DNA of 64,000 nucleotides, taken from NCBI RefSeq assembly GCF_018588945.1, contig NZ_JAFIWA010000001.1:124001-188000 (forward strand), given 5' to 3'. Shown here piece after piece: positions 42,257 through 50,588 of this stretch. Numbering within the stretch: the stretch's first letter is position 1; each line of letters begins with the position of its first letter. Position numbers and translations under genes: made by a program. The notes below the pieces were generated by a model, which was not told where the DNA came from, searched no databases, and was given only the letters and a program-made list of their open reading frames with translations. The DNA is from Microbacterium flavescens. Its GTDB lineage: Bacteria > Actinomycetota > Actinomycetes > Actinomycetales > Microbacteriaceae.

Positions 42257-42262
42257 CACCCG

Positions 42263-42268
42263 AGTCTT
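42263..42268 (-). promoter_or_regulatory. -10-like box (AAGACT) of the flavoprotein/GH13 pair
   Basis: Minus-strand AAGACT, 6 nt, ATG 42256. First base differs from T. Confidence 0.4.
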
Positions 42269-42377
42269 GAACCGCGGGGTCGCCGGTTCAAGGCACTTGC
42301 GGCCTCGCGGAGTGGCCGCCAGCAAACAACGTGACGACAATTACAATGTGTGCTTGCCTATAGTGTGTGTCGCACAG

Positions 42378-42383
42378 TACAGT
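42378..42383 (+). promoter_or_regulatory. -10 box of padR-1 (TACAGT)
   Basis: TACAGT, 7 nt, ATG 42391. Same box and distance as padR-2 (52297). A TATAGT lies upstream at 42360-42365, so a second start is possible. The AT-rich stretch contains repeated GTGTG, a likely operator. Confidence 0.5.
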
Positions 42384-42390
42384 GTGAGAC

Positions 42391-42726
42391 ATGAGCGAAT
42401 CCGAGATCCTCGACACGCACCTGCAGGAGCTGCGGCGCGGAACGATCGTGCTGGCCTGCCTCCGGCTGCTCGAGCAGCCGGGGTACGGGTACGGACTGCT
42501 CGAGCAGCTGGGGGAGCGCGGCTTCCCCACCGATGCGAACACGCTGTACCCGCTGCTGCGCCGGCTCGAGAAGCAGGGGCATCTCACGAGCGAGTGGAAC
42601 ACCGACGAGGCCCGGCCTCGGAAGTTCTACCGCACCAGCGCCGCGGGAACGCGTCTCGCGGGCGCTCTCACCGACGAGTTCCGCGCGATCGCCACGGCGA
42701 TCGACGCCCTTTCAGAGGAGGACTGA
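42391..42726 (+). CDS. PadR-family transcriptional regulator, first copy
   Basis: 111 residues. Winged helix PadR: LRRGTIVLACLRLLEQPGYGYGLLEQL, TDANTLYPLLRRLEKQGHL, then wing SEWNTDEARPRKFYRTSAAG. It controls the adjacent membrane gene that begins 1 nt after its stop. Leaderless start with TACAGT 7 nt upstream. Confidence 0.9.
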   Translation: MSESEILDTHLQELRRGTIVLACLRLLEQPGYGYGLLEQLGERGFPTDANTLYPLLRRLEKQGHLTSEWNTDEARPRKFYRTSAAGTRLAGALTDEFRAIATAIDALSEED

Positions 42727-42727
42727 C

Positions 42728-43690
42728 ATGACCAACGCCACACTCATCGACCGCTACGTCGACGCCGCGATGCGCACCGTCCCCGAGGCTCAGCGCACCG
42801 ATCTGGCCGCCGAGCTGCGCGGTTCGATCGACGACCAGATCGAAGCCCGCGTCGCCGAGGGCCAGGCGCTCGACGAAGCCGAGCGCGCTGTGCTGACCGA
42901 GCTCGGCGATCCTGACAAACTCGCCGCCGGATACACCGAGCGGCCGCTCTGGCTGATCGGCCCGCGCTACTACCTGACGTGGTGGCGCCTGCTCAAGCTG
43001 CTGTGGGCGATCGTGCCGGCGTGCGCCGCCTTCGGTGTCGCCCTCGCCCAGACACTCGCGGGTGAGGACTTCGGCACGACGGTCGGCGCCGTCGTCTCCG
43101 TCACGCTGAGCGTCATCGTGCACATCGGATTCTGGACGACGCTGGTCTTCTTCATCGTCGAGCGCTCCGAGCGCGGAGACGATCCCCGCATCGTCGGGGA
43201 ATGGACGCCCGACGATCTGCCCGAGATCAGGGAACGGGGCGCGGGCCTCAGCGACCTCGTCGCGTCGCTGGTCTTCCTCGCCCTTGCTGCGGGCGCGGTC
43301 CTGTGGGACCACTTCATCGGGTTCGTGTACACCTCGGCGGAGGGCTGGATGCCGTTCCTGTCGCCCGACCTGTGGCCGTGGTGGATCGGCGCGCTGTTCG
43401 TGCTGATGGTGCTCGAAGCGCTTCTGGCCATCTCGGTCTATGCCAAGGGCCGGTGGGACGCAGGATCTGCGACCGTCAACGTGTTCCTCAACCTCGTGAT
43501 CGCCGGCGGTGCACTCTGGCTGCTCGCGCAACAGCAGCTGATCAACCCCGAGTTCTACCCGGCGATCATCCCGGCGGACTCCGCCGACACGGTCAGCACG
43601 GTCGTCTCGACTCTCTTCGGCTTCGGAATCATCGCGATCGCCGTATGGGACAGTGTCGACGCCTTCCTCAAGGCGCACCGCTCGCGCTGA
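42728..43690 (+). CDS. Membrane protein with N-terminal permease-prefix (HAAS-like) domain
   Basis: 320 residues. First 70 residues (LIDRYVDAAMRTVPEAQRTDLAAELRGSIDDQIEARVAEGQALDEAERAVLTELGDPDKLAAGY) form the helical HAAS/permease-prefix domain that goes with PadR genes. Then about six hydrophobic helices from residue ~95. No substrate motif. Cotranscribed with padR-1. A hairpin lies 10 nt after the stop. Confidence 0.82.
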   Translation: MTNATLIDRYVDAAMRTVPEAQRTDLAAELRGSIDDQIEARVAEGQALDEAERAVLTELGDPDKLAAGYTERPLWLIGPRYYLTWWRLLKLLWAIVPACAAFGVALAQTLAGEDFGTTVGAVVSVTLSVIVHIGFWTTLVFFIVERSERGDDPRIVGEWTPDDLPEIRERGAGLSDLVASLVFLALAAGAVLWDHFIGFVYTSAEGWMPFLSPDLWPWWIGALFVLMVLEALLAISVYAKGRWDAGSATVNVFLNLVIAGGALWLLAQQQLINPEFYPAIIPADSADTVSTVVSTLFGFGIIAIAVWDSVDAFLKAHRSR

Positions 43691-43699
43691 ATGGAAACG

Positions 43700-43740
43700 G
43701 GGCGGGTGGGATGCCGGAGCCTCCGGCCTCTCACCCGCCC
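43700..43740 (+). terminator. Strong hairpin terminating the PadR-1 operon
   Basis: Outer stem GGGCGGGTG (43700-43708) with CACCCGCCC (43732-43740); inner stem GCCGGAG/CTCCGGC at 43713-43727. The following bases TAGGCTTTTC include the -10 box of the next gene. Confidence 0.75.
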
Positions 43741-43746
43741 TAGGCT
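43741..43746 (+). promoter_or_regulatory. -10 box (TAGGCT) right after the terminator
   Basis: TAGGCT, 6 nt, ATG 43753. Leaderless layout. Confidence 0.5.
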
Positions 43747-43752
43747 TTTCCC

Positions 43753-44553
43753 ATGCCCCTTCTGGATACTCCGGTGCGCCTCGGCGTGCAGCTGCAGCCG
43801 CAGCACGCTCCGTATTCCGCCTTCCGTGACGCCGTCCTCCGGCTCGAAGACCTCGGCGTCGACATCCTCTTCAACTGGGACCACTTCTTCCCGCTGTCGG
43901 GCGACCCGGACGGCCTGCACTTCGAGTCGTGGACGATGCTCGCCGCGTGGGCGGAGCAGACCGAGCGCGTCGAGCTCGGGTCACTGGTGAACTGCAACAG
44001 CTACCGCAACCCCGATCTGCAGGCCGATATGGCGCGCACCATCGACCACATCTCGGCGAAGGACGGCACCGGCCGCTTCGTCTTCGCCACCGGCTCAGGC
44101 TGGTTCGCCCGCGACTACGAGGAGTACGGCTACGAGTTCGGCACCGCCGGCTCGCGGCTCGACGACCTCGCCGAGGGCCTCGCCCGCGTCGAGGCGCGCT
44201 GGGAGAAGCTCAACCCCGCGCCGACGCGACGGATCCCCGTCATGATCGGCGGCAAGGGCGAGCAGAAGACCCTGCGGCTCGTGGCCCGGCACGCCGACAT
44301 CTGGCACAGCTTCGTGCGGCCGGACGAGCTGCCCCACAAGCTCGACGTCATCGAGCGGTGGGCCGAGAAGGAGCAGCGCGACACCTCGAACCTCGTCGTG
44401 TCGAATGAGCTGCACCGACGGGACGAGGCATCCGGCGACCAGCTGTACGACGCCGGCGTGCGGCTCTTCACACTCGCGTTCCAGGGTCCCGACTGGGACT
44501 ACGACCTCGTGAAGTCGTGGCTGCGGTGGCGTGACGCCAAGAACGGCGCATGA
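43753..44553 (+). CDS. LLM-class F420-dependent oxidoreductase
   Basis: 266 residues. VRLGVQLQPQHAPYSAFRD, VDILFNWDHFFP near 36-47, RVELGSLVNCNSYRNPDL, then KDGTGRFVFATGSGWFARDYEEYGYEFG near 97-124. Third luciferase-like protein in the window and shorter than the first. Substrate unknown. The menB start region follows 32 bp on. Confidence 0.85.
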   Translation: MPLLDTPVRLGVQLQPQHAPYSAFRDAVLRLEDLGVDILFNWDHFFPLSGDPDGLHFESWTMLAAWAEQTERVELGSLVNCNSYRNPDLQADMARTIDHISAKDGTGRFVFATGSGWFARDYEEYGYEFGTAGSRLDDLAEGLARVEARWEKLNPAPTRRIPVMIGGKGEQKTLRLVARHADIWHSFVRPDELPHKLDVIERWAEKEQRDTSNLVVSNELHRRDEASGDQLYDAGVRLFTLAFQGPDWDYDLVKSWLRWRDAKNGA

Positions 44554-44572
44554 GTCGCGGCATCCCGCGCTC

Positions 44573-44578
44573 TAGGCT
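44573..44578 (+). promoter_or_regulatory. -10 box of menB (TAGGCT)
   Basis: TAGGCT, 7 nt, ATG 44586. Confidence 0.5.
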
Positions 44579-44585
44579 GAAGCCC

Positions 44586-45482
44586 ATGGTCTCCGAGCTC
44601 TTCGACGAAGACACGTGGATGCCGGCACCCGGCGCATCCGGCTTCACCGACATCACCTCGCACGTGTCGAAGGACGGGCGCATCGCGCGCATCGCGTTCG
44701 ATCGCCCCGAGGTGCGCAATGCCTTCCGCCCGCACACGGTCGACGAGCTCTACCGGGCGCTCGACGACGCCCGTCAGAACCCGGGCATCGGCGTCATCCT
44801 GCTCACGGGCAACGGGCCGAGCCCGAAGGACGGCGGCTGGGCGTTCTGCTCGGGCGGCGACCAGCGCATCCGCGGGCGCGACGGCTACAAGTACTCCGAG
44901 ACCGACACGGTCACCGACCCGGCGCGCGCCGGGCGGCTGCACATCCTTGAGGTGCAGCGGCTCATCCGGTTCATGCCGAAGGTCGTGATCGCCGTGATCC
45001 CGGGGTGGGCTGCCGGCGGCGGCCACTCCCTCCACGTGGTGTGCGACATGTCGATCGCGAGTGCCGAGCACGGCCGCTTCAAGCAGACGGATGCGGATGT
45101 CGGATCCTTCGACGCGGGCTACGGCTCGGCGTACTTCGCCCGGCAGATCGGGCAGAAGTTCGCCCGCGAGGTCTTCTTCCTCGCGGAGGAGTACTCGGCG
45201 CAGCGCGCGTACGAGATGGGGGCCGTGAACCGTGTGGTGCCGCACGCCGAACTCGAGCGCGAGGCGATCGCGATGGCGCGGACGATCCTCACGAAGTCGC
45301 CGACCGCGATCCGCATGCTGAAGTTCGCGTTCAACGCCGTCGACGACGGCCTGGTCGGCCAACAGGTGTTCGCGGGCGAGGCGACCCGGCTCGCCTACGG
45401 CACCGACGAAGGGGTCGAGGGGCGCGATGCGTTCCTCGAGAAGCGCGACCCCGACTGGTCGCCGTATCCGTGGCAGTACTGA
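44586..45482 (+). CDS. menB: 1,4-Dihydroxy-2-naphthoyl-CoA synthase
   Basis: Ring closure of o-succinylbenzoyl-CoA in menaquinone synthesis. 298 residues, crotonase fold: FDRPEVRNAFRPHTVDEL near 38-55, CSGGDQRIRGRDGYKYSE near 91-108 (the MenB-specific loop), AGGGHSLHVVCD (oxyanion), DVGSFDAGYGS near 165-177. ATG 44586 is chosen because the start at 44550 would be far upstream of the fold. menE begins 4 bp after the stop. Confidence 0.96.
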   Translation: MVSELFDEDTWMPAPGASGFTDITSHVSKDGRIARIAFDRPEVRNAFRPHTVDELYRALDDARQNPGIGVILLTGNGPSPKDGGWAFCSGGDQRIRGRDGYKYSETDTVTDPARAGRLHILEVQRLIRFMPKVVIAVIPGWAAGGGHSLHVVCDMSIASAEHGRFKQTDADVGSFDAGYGSAYFARQIGQKFAREVFFLAEEYSAQRAYEMGAVNRVVPHAELEREAIAMARTILTKSPTAIRMLKFAFNAVDDGLVGQQVFAGEATRLAYGTDEGVEGRDAFLEKRDPDWSPYPWQY

Positions 45483-45486
45483 GCCG

Positions 45487-46641
45487 ATGAAGCTCGAGCC
45501 CGTCACCGGCGACGATCCGCGCGACGTTCTCCGCGCGCTGAAGAGCGCCCTGCACGGCGCCGGCCCTGCTCTCGGTCTCGGCCTGGTGAGCGAGCTTCCC
45601 GGCGAGGTGCGTCCGGGAACCGCCGTGGTGGTGACGACGTCGGGCTCCACCGGCGTGCCCAAGAGCGTGGTCCTCAGCCGCGACGCGCTCACCGCCAGCG
45701 CGCTGGCCACCGCCGACCGGGTGGGCGAGGGCGCGTGGCTGCTCGCGCTCCCGGCGAGCTACGTCGCGGGCATGCAGGTGCTCGTGCGTTCGATCGTCGC
45801 CGATCGCGAGCCGGCGATCCTCAGCGGCTCCTTCACGCCGCAGTCCTTCACCGCAGCGGCGTCCATGATGGCTTCGAGTGATCGGGGCCAGCGCATCCCG
45901 ACCTATACGTCGCTCGTCCCGGCACAGCTGTCACGCCTGCTCGACGCCGCCGACGAGGACCGAACGGTGCTGACCGCTTTGCGCTCGTTCGAGACCATAC
46001 TCGTGGGCGGGCAGGCGCTGCCGCCGGTGACCCTCGAGCGAGCCGAGACCGCGGGTGCGCGCATCGTCCGCACGTACGGGTCCACCGAGACCTCCGGCGG
46101 CTGCGTGTACGACGGGGTGCCGCTCCGCGGGGTGAACCTTCGGGTGCTGCGCGGCGAGGTGCAGGTTTCGGGCCCCGTGTTGGCCGAGGGATACCTCGGT
46201 AATGGAGAGCTGACGGATGCCGCGTTCCCCCGCTCGCCCGATGGCACGCGGTGGTATCGCACCGGCGACGCGGGTCTTCTGGAAGACGGCGTCCTGCGTG
46301 TCCGCGGACGGATCGACAACGTCATCGTCTCCGGCGGGGTGAACGTCTCCCTCGACCGTGTCGAGCGGATCGTCCGCACCGTGGCCGGCCTGACCGACGC
46401 GGTGGTCGTCGGCGTGCCCGACGAGCGCTGGGGCGAGGCATCCGTCGTCGTCGCGACCAGGGGCGAGTCGCTGCGGCGGAGCGAGTCGATCCAGCTCGAG
46501 GAAGCCCGCGCCGCCGTGAAGGAGGCGATCGGAGCCCACGCGCGCCCGGCGCGGCTGGTGCTGGTCGACGAGCTGGCGACGCTGCCCTCGGGCAAGCCCG
46601 ACCGCGAGGCCATCCGCCGCGCGGTCGCTGCCCTCCACTGA
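45487..46641 (+). CDS. menE: o-Succinylbenzoate-CoA ligase
   Basis: Activates o-succinylbenzoate with ATP and CoA. 384 residues, short even for this family. ANL fold: P-loop TTSGSTGVPKS at 50-60, YGSTETSGG near 197, YRTGDAGLLEDGVLRVRGR with the ATP-binding Asp, and the C-terminal Lys in PSGKPDRE. The compact N-terminal region is typical of actinobacterial MenE. Same mRNA as menB. Confidence 0.93.
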   Translation: MKLEPVTGDDPRDVLRALKSALHGAGPALGLGLVSELPGEVRPGTAVVVTTSGSTGVPKSVVLSRDALTASALATADRVGEGAWLLALPASYVAGMQVLVRSIVADREPAILSGSFTPQSFTAAASMMASSDRGQRIPTYTSLVPAQLSRLLDAADEDRTVLTALRSFETILVGGQALPPVTLERAETAGARIVRTYGSTETSGGCVYDGVPLRGVNLRVLRGEVQVSGPVLAEGYLGNGELTDAAFPRSPDGTRWYRTGDAGLLEDGVLRVRGRIDNVIVSGGVNVSLDRVERIVRTVAGLTDAVVVGVPDERWGEASVVVATRGESLRRSESIQLEEARAAVKEAIGAHARPARLVLVDELATLPSGKPDREAIRRAVAALH

Positions 46642-46658
46642 CCTCGGCTCCCCCCTCA

Positions 46659-46744
46659 GGTCGTTGAGCGAGGAGCGGAGCGACGAGACGAAACGCGGTG
46701 GCTCCGCGAGGGGCGTTTCGTCTCGCTTCGCTCGCTCAACGACC
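46659..46744. repeat. REP-like inverted pair between menE and menA
   Basis: Left arm 46659-46696 (GGTCGTTGAGCGAGGAGCGG then AGCGACGAGACGAAACGC) and right arm 46713-46744 (GCGTTTCGTCTCGCTTCGCT then CGCTCAACGACC), 16-nt loop. A stable hairpin; it may slow or stop transcription before menA. Confidence 0.88.
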
Positions 46745-46802
46745 GGGGGGTCGGGTGTCCACAACCCGGCGCCGCCTCGTGACGGCCCGGCGCGCGGCCC
46801 TC

Positions 46803-46808
46803 TAGGAT
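46803..46808 (+). promoter_or_regulatory. -10 box of menA (TAGGAT)
   Basis: TAGGAT, 8 nt, GTG 46817. Confidence 0.45.
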
Positions 46809-46816
46809 GACGACTC

Positions 46817-47797
46817 GTGGCAGGAACTTCCAGCAAGAAGCGCAAGCACCCCGGACCCAAGAAGCAGCCCCCGCGCGGCAACCCGCAGAAGCCGCGTCAG
46901 TCGGGCGACCCCCGTGCCGTCGAGCCGGCGACCGCGCGCGACTGGATCGGCGCCGCGCGCCTGCGCACGCTGCCCCTCGCGATCAGCCCGGTCATCATCG
47001 GCACCGCCGCCGCGATCCTCGTCGCCGACGTCTTCCACTGGGTGATCGCTCTCTTCTGCCTCATCGTGTCGGTGTCGCTGCAGATCGGCGTGAACTACGC
47101 CAACGACTACAGCGACGGCATCCGCGGCACCGACGACCACCGCGTGGGGCCGGCCCGCCTCACGGCCTCGCGCAAGGTGAAGCCGCGGGTCGTGCTGGCC
47201 GTGGCGCTCGTCTTCTTCGCCATCGCCGCCGTGGCGGGACTCGCGCTCACGATCCGCACGCAGCAGTGGTGGTTCCTCGCCGTGGGCGCCCTGTGCATCC
47301 TCGCCGCGTGGTTCTACACCGGCGGCAAGCGGCCGTACGGCTACTACGGCCTCGGTGAGCTCTTCGTGTTCGTGTTCTTCGGTCTCGTCGCCACCCTCGG
47401 GACGACGTGGGTGCAGGCGTTCGCCCTGCCCCAGGAGGCGTGGTTCGGCGCGGTCGCCGCGGGTCTGCTGGCGTGCGCCGTGCTGCTCGCGAACAACCTC
47501 CGCGACATCGACCAGGACCGCGCCGCGGGCAAGCGCACCCTCACGACACTCATCGGGCGCACCGCCACGCGCTGGCTGTTCACGATCTTCGTGCTCGTGC
47601 CGTTCGTCATCGCCGCGTACCTCGCGCTCTTCTACCCCATCGCGTGGCTGTCGCTGCTGGTGCTGCTGGCGGCGATCCCGGCCATCCTCATCGTGTGGAC
47701 GTACCGGGACCCGCGCGAGCTCGTGGTCGCCCTCGGCCTGACGTCGCTGACGTCGATCGCCTACGCCGCGTTCCTCGCGTGGGCGTTCATCGGCTGA
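46817..47797 (+). CDS. menA: 1,4-Dihydroxy-2-naphthoate polyprenyltransferase
   Basis: Attaches the polyprenyl tail to DHNA in the membrane. 326 residues, about nine helices. Two Asp-rich motifs bind Mg and diphosphate: NYANDYSDGIRGTDDHRVGP near 94-113 and NNLRDIDQDRAAGKRTL near 220-236. The N-terminal 35 residues are basic and probably cytoplasmic. GTG start. Confidence 0.95.
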   Translation: MAGTSSKKRKHPGPKKQPPRGNPQKPRQSGDPRAVEPATARDWIGAARLRTLPLAISPVIIGTAAAILVADVFHWVIALFCLIVSVSLQIGVNYANDYSDGIRGTDDHRVGPARLTASRKVKPRVVLAVALVFFAIAAVAGLALTIRTQQWWFLAVGALCILAAWFYTGGKRPYGYYGLGELFVFVFFGLVATLGTTWVQAFALPQEAWFGAVAAGLLACAVLLANNLRDIDQDRAAGKRTLTTLIGRTATRWLFTIFVLVPFVIAAYLALFYPIAWLSLLVLLAAIPAILIVWTYRDPRELVVALGLTSLTSIAYAAFLAWAFIG

Positions 47798-47821
47798 GCG
47801 CTCGCCGCGCGGCGGCCCGGA

Positions 47822-48112
47822 TCAGTCGGCGGAGCGGGACTCGGAGGAGCCGGTCGCGGCATCCTCCACGTCCTCGTCCTTCACCGCACGCTCAGCGCGC
47901 ACCCGATCACGGCGCTCGGCCAGGCCCGTGGTCATCTCATCGAGCGGCCTGCGCAGGAAGATCATCGACAGGCTCAAGCCGATGAGCGCGGCGAAGATGG
48001 CGGCGAGCCAGTAGTACTCGCGCATGATCGGCAGCAGCATGAGCAGGCCGAACGGCACGAGGAAGGCGAGGAGCCGCAGCACCGTGTAGACGAGGGCAGA
48101 GCGGGATTTCAC
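47822..48112 (-). CDS. DUF4229-like small membrane protein
   Basis: 96 residues. MKSRSALVYTVLRLLAFLVPFGLLMLLPI is helix 1, YYWLAAIFAALIGLSLSMIFL helix 2, then RRPLDEMTTGLAERRDRVRAERAVKDED, the typical DUF4229 tail. GTG 48112 is preferred over the longer start 48181: TACGAT is 6 nt before it, and the extra 23 residues lack family features. C-terminus ends ESRSAD, like the tails at 12591 and 13608. Confidence 0.75.
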   Translation of the reverse strand: MKSRSALVYTVLRLLAFLVPFGLLMLLPIMREYYWLAAIFAALIGLSLSMIFLRRPLDEMTTGLAERRDRVRAERAVKDEDVEDAATGSSESRSAD

Positions 48113-48118
48113 CCGACC

Positions 48119-48124
48119 ATCGTA
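48119..48124 (-). promoter_or_regulatory. -10 box (TACGAT) of the DUF4229-like gene
   Basis: Minus-strand TACGAT, 6 nt, GTG 48112. It decides the start codon. Confidence 0.5.
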
Positions 48125-48209
48125 ATCGAGCGCGCCGTGCGGACCGGCGGGCACCCCGTCCGGAGAAGACGGTTCGGTCACGACCGGGCCGCGGCGCGTC
48201 CTGCTCGCC

Positions 48210-48215
48210 TAGGAT
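48210..48215 (+). promoter_or_regulatory. -10 box (TAGGAT) of the PLD-N gene
   Basis: TAGGAT, 7 nt, ATG 48223. It overlaps the earlier in-frame ATG 48214, which is therefore rejected as a start. Confidence 0.5.
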
Positions 48216-48222
48216 GGAGGGC

Positions 48223-48702
48223 ATGACACGGGCCCTGCTCATCCTGGCCCTGGTGGCGACGGCTTTCTGGGTCTATACGATCGTGGACTGCGCGGTGCAG
48301 CCTCCCACGCGGCACCGCGGTGTGAGCAAGCCCATCTGGATCCTGATCGTGGTGCTGATCCCCGTCCTGGGCGGCGTCCTCTGGCTGCTGGTCGGTCGCA
48401 CCCGTCGCGCCGCGATCGCCGCACGGCGCGCCCCCGACGACGATCCCGAGTTCCTCGGGCGCCTCGGCGCAGTGAGTGACCAGGACGAGCGCATCCGCCG
48501 TCTCGAGGAAGAGCTCGCGCAGCTCGACGCCGAAGACGACGACCCCCGCTGGGGCATCGACGGACCCGCTGCCGCAGCCGGCCCGACCGCCCCCGGCACA
48601 GCGCCGGGTGCTGTGACGCCCTCGCCCGACGCCCCCGCCGACCCGCCCGTCCGCCCGTCCGACGAAGGTGACGAGCGCGGCCAGCGCGGAGCCGTCAGCT
48701 GA
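48223..48702 (+). CDS. Phospholipase-D-nuclease N-terminal-like (PLDc_N) membrane protein
   Basis: 159 residues. Two helices: ALLILALVATAFWVYTIVDCAVQ and KPIWILIVVLIPVLGGVLWLLVGR, with the PLDc_N hallmark W-I-L-I-V...G. Then a charged tail with QDERIRRLEEELAQLDAEDDD coiled-coil and Pro/Ala-rich end. No PLD catalytic HKD. Function unknown, probably a membrane anchor. The menD gene follows 1 bp after its stop. Confidence 0.78.
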   Translation: MTRALLILALVATAFWVYTIVDCAVQPPTRHRGVSKPIWILIVVLIPVLGGVLWLLVGRTRRAAIAARRAPDDDPEFLGRLGAVSDQDERIRRLEEELAQLDAEDDDPRWGIDGPAAAAGPTAPGTAPGAVTPSPDAPADPPVRPSDEGDERGQRGAVS

Positions 48703-48703
48703 C

Positions 48704-50518
48704 GTGAGCACCGGCAGAAGCGGACTCGCCTCCGCTGCCACCGATGCCGCCGCGGCACTGCTCTGCCGACTCGTCGAACTCGGCGTCGAGCACGTGGTGC
48801 TCAGCCCCGGCTCACGCTCCCAGGCGCTCGCCCTCGTGGCGGCCGAACTCGAGCGCCGCGATGCGCTGCGCCTGCACGTCCGCGTCGACGAGCGCGTCGC
48901 GGGCTTCACGGCGCTCGGGATCGGACGAGAGTCGCGGATGCCGGCTGCCGTGATCTGCACCTCCGGCACGGCGGTGGCCAACCTGCTGCCCGCCGCGCTC
49001 GAGGCTCACCACGCCGGCGTGCCGCTGCTGCTGCTCACGGCCGACCGGCCGCCCGAGCTGCGCGGCGTCGGGGCGAACCAGACCACGCGGCAGCCCGGCA
49101 TGTTCTCGCCGAGCGTCCGCTACGAGGCCGATCTGCCGGTGCCCGAGGGCAGCGATGCCGACGGCGACGAGGAGCAGAGCGTCATCCTGCGTCGCGTCGC
49201 CGAGGAGGCCGTCGCAGCCGCTCTCGGCGCAGGGCTGCGTTCAGCCGGGCCGGTGCACCTCAATCTTCCCTACCGCGAACCGCTCGCGGGTGACCTGCCC
49301 GCCTGGTTCGGCGTGCCCACGGCGGAGCTCGCGGCGACGGTCGACGACGACCCCGACGGCCCGCCCGTGCCCGATCAGGCTGGCGAGGACGAGGCATCCG
49401 GTGCGCTCTATCAGGGTGGCGGGGGCATCGGGGTCTCCGACGTGCCGGACGATCCCGAGGAGCAGCCCTTCCTCCTCACCCGCGGGCCGCGCACGGTGGT
49501 CGTCGCCGGATCCGACGCCGGACCCGACGCCGAGGTGCTCGCGCACGCCGGCGGCTGGCCCCTCATCGCCGAGATCGTCAGCGGAGCACGCTTCGGCCGC
49601 TACCTCGTCCACGGGTACCGGGCGCTGCTGCGCGATCCCGAGCTCGGCGGCCGCGTGGAGCGCGTCGTCGTCCTGGGGCATCCCACCCTCAGCCGCGAGG
49701 TCGCCGCCCTGCTCTCCGACCCCGAGGTCGAGGTCGTCGCGCTCCGTGGGCCGGGGGAGCCCCTCAACCTCAACGGCGCGACCACGGCCGTCGACACCGT
49801 CGCCGTCGCCACCGGAGACGCCGATCGGAAGTGGCTCGGGGCGTGGCTGCAGGCGTCGCGCGAGGCATCCGTCGATCTCGCTCCGCCGCCTCCCGACGCC
49901 GAGGGGCTGGTCTCCGCCGTCCCCGAGGAGCGGCTCGGCGCGATCGCCGCCGAGCTCGCCGCGGTCCGGACACCGGTCGACCGCGCCGTGCTGGTCGACG
50001 CGGTCTGGCGCGCGACGTGGCCCCACGACCGGCTCGTGTTCGGCTCCTCGCGCCTGGTCCGCGTGGCCGACGGCGTCCTCGGCGGCAAGAAGGTGCCGGT
50101 GCACGCGAACCGCGGCCTCGCGGGCATCGACGGCACGGTCGCCACCGCGACGGGCATCGCCATCGCCAGCCAGACCGCGGGCCGGGCGGGCATCACGCGC
50201 GTACTGCTCGGCGACCTGGCCCTGCTGCATGACGTCGGGGCGCTGCTCCTTCCACCCGGCGAGCCCGAGCCGCGCATCCAGGTGATCGTGGGCAACGACG
50301 GAGGCGGCACGATCTTCGACGGCCTCGAAGTCGCCGGGGTGGCCGGCTCCGAGGCGATGAACCGCGTGCTGTACACGCCGCACTCCGTGCGGCTCGAGCA
50401 TCTCGCGCTCGCGTACGGGTGGGAGTACCAGCGCGTGACGACCCGCGTCGCTCTCGACCAGGCGCTGACCTCGCCGGTCGGCGGGCGCCAGCTCATCGAG
50501 GTTCCGCTCGCGCGCTAG
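48704..50518 (+). CDS. menD: 2-Succinyl-5-enolpyruvyl-6-hydroxy-3-cyclohexene-1-carboxylate synthase
   Basis: ThDP-dependent condensation of isochorismate with 2-oxoglutarate. 604 residues. N-terminal pyrimidine-binding Glu63 in RVDERVAGF; HVVLSPGSRSQALALV near 30-45 is the MenD signature; C-terminal ThDP/Mg site at GDLALLHDVGALL with VGNDGGGTIF. An Asp/Glu/Gly-rich stretch of ~45 residues (about 210-258) is extra. GTG 48704 is chosen; GTG 48668 in frame is possible but overlaps the previous gene. Confidence 0.94.
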   Translation: MSTGRSGLASAATDAAAALLCRLVELGVEHVVLSPGSRSQALALVAAELERRDALRLHVRVDERVAGFTALGIGRESRMPAAVICTSGTAVANLLPAALEAHHAGVPLLLLTADRPPELRGVGANQTTRQPGMFSPSVRYEADLPVPEGSDADGDEEQSVILRRVAEEAVAAALGAGLRSAGPVHLNLPYREPLAGDLPAWFGVPTAELAATVDDDPDGPPVPDQAGEDEASGALYQGGGGIGVSDVPDDPEEQPFLLTRGPRTVVVAGSDAGPDAEVLAHAGGWPLIAEIVSGARFGRYLVHGYRALLRDPELGGRVERVVVLGHPTLSREVAALLSDPEVEVVALRGPGEPLNLNGATTAVDTVAVATGDADRKWLGAWLQASREASVDLAPPPPDAEGLVSAVPEERLGAIAAELAAVRTPVDRAVLVDAVWRATWPHDRLVFGSSRLVRVADGVLGGKKVPVHANRGLAGIDGTVATATGIAIASQTAGRAGITRVLLGDLALLHDVGALLLPPGEPEPRIQVIVGNDGGGTIFDGLEVAGVAGSEAMNRVLYTPHSVRLEHLALAYGWEYQRVTTRVALDQALTSPVGGRQLIEVPLAR

Positions 50519-50576
50519 CCGCGGCGTCCGCTCTCCTGACTTCGCACCGCCGCGTGCGCGCACCCGCCGGGGTGGG

Positions 50577-50582
50577 CATGAT
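50577..50582 (+). promoter_or_regulatory. -10-like box (CATGAT) of the ppk2 gene
   Basis: CATGAT, 6 nt, ATG 50589. Weak match in first base. Confidence 0.3.
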
Positions 50583-50588
50583 GGGCAC

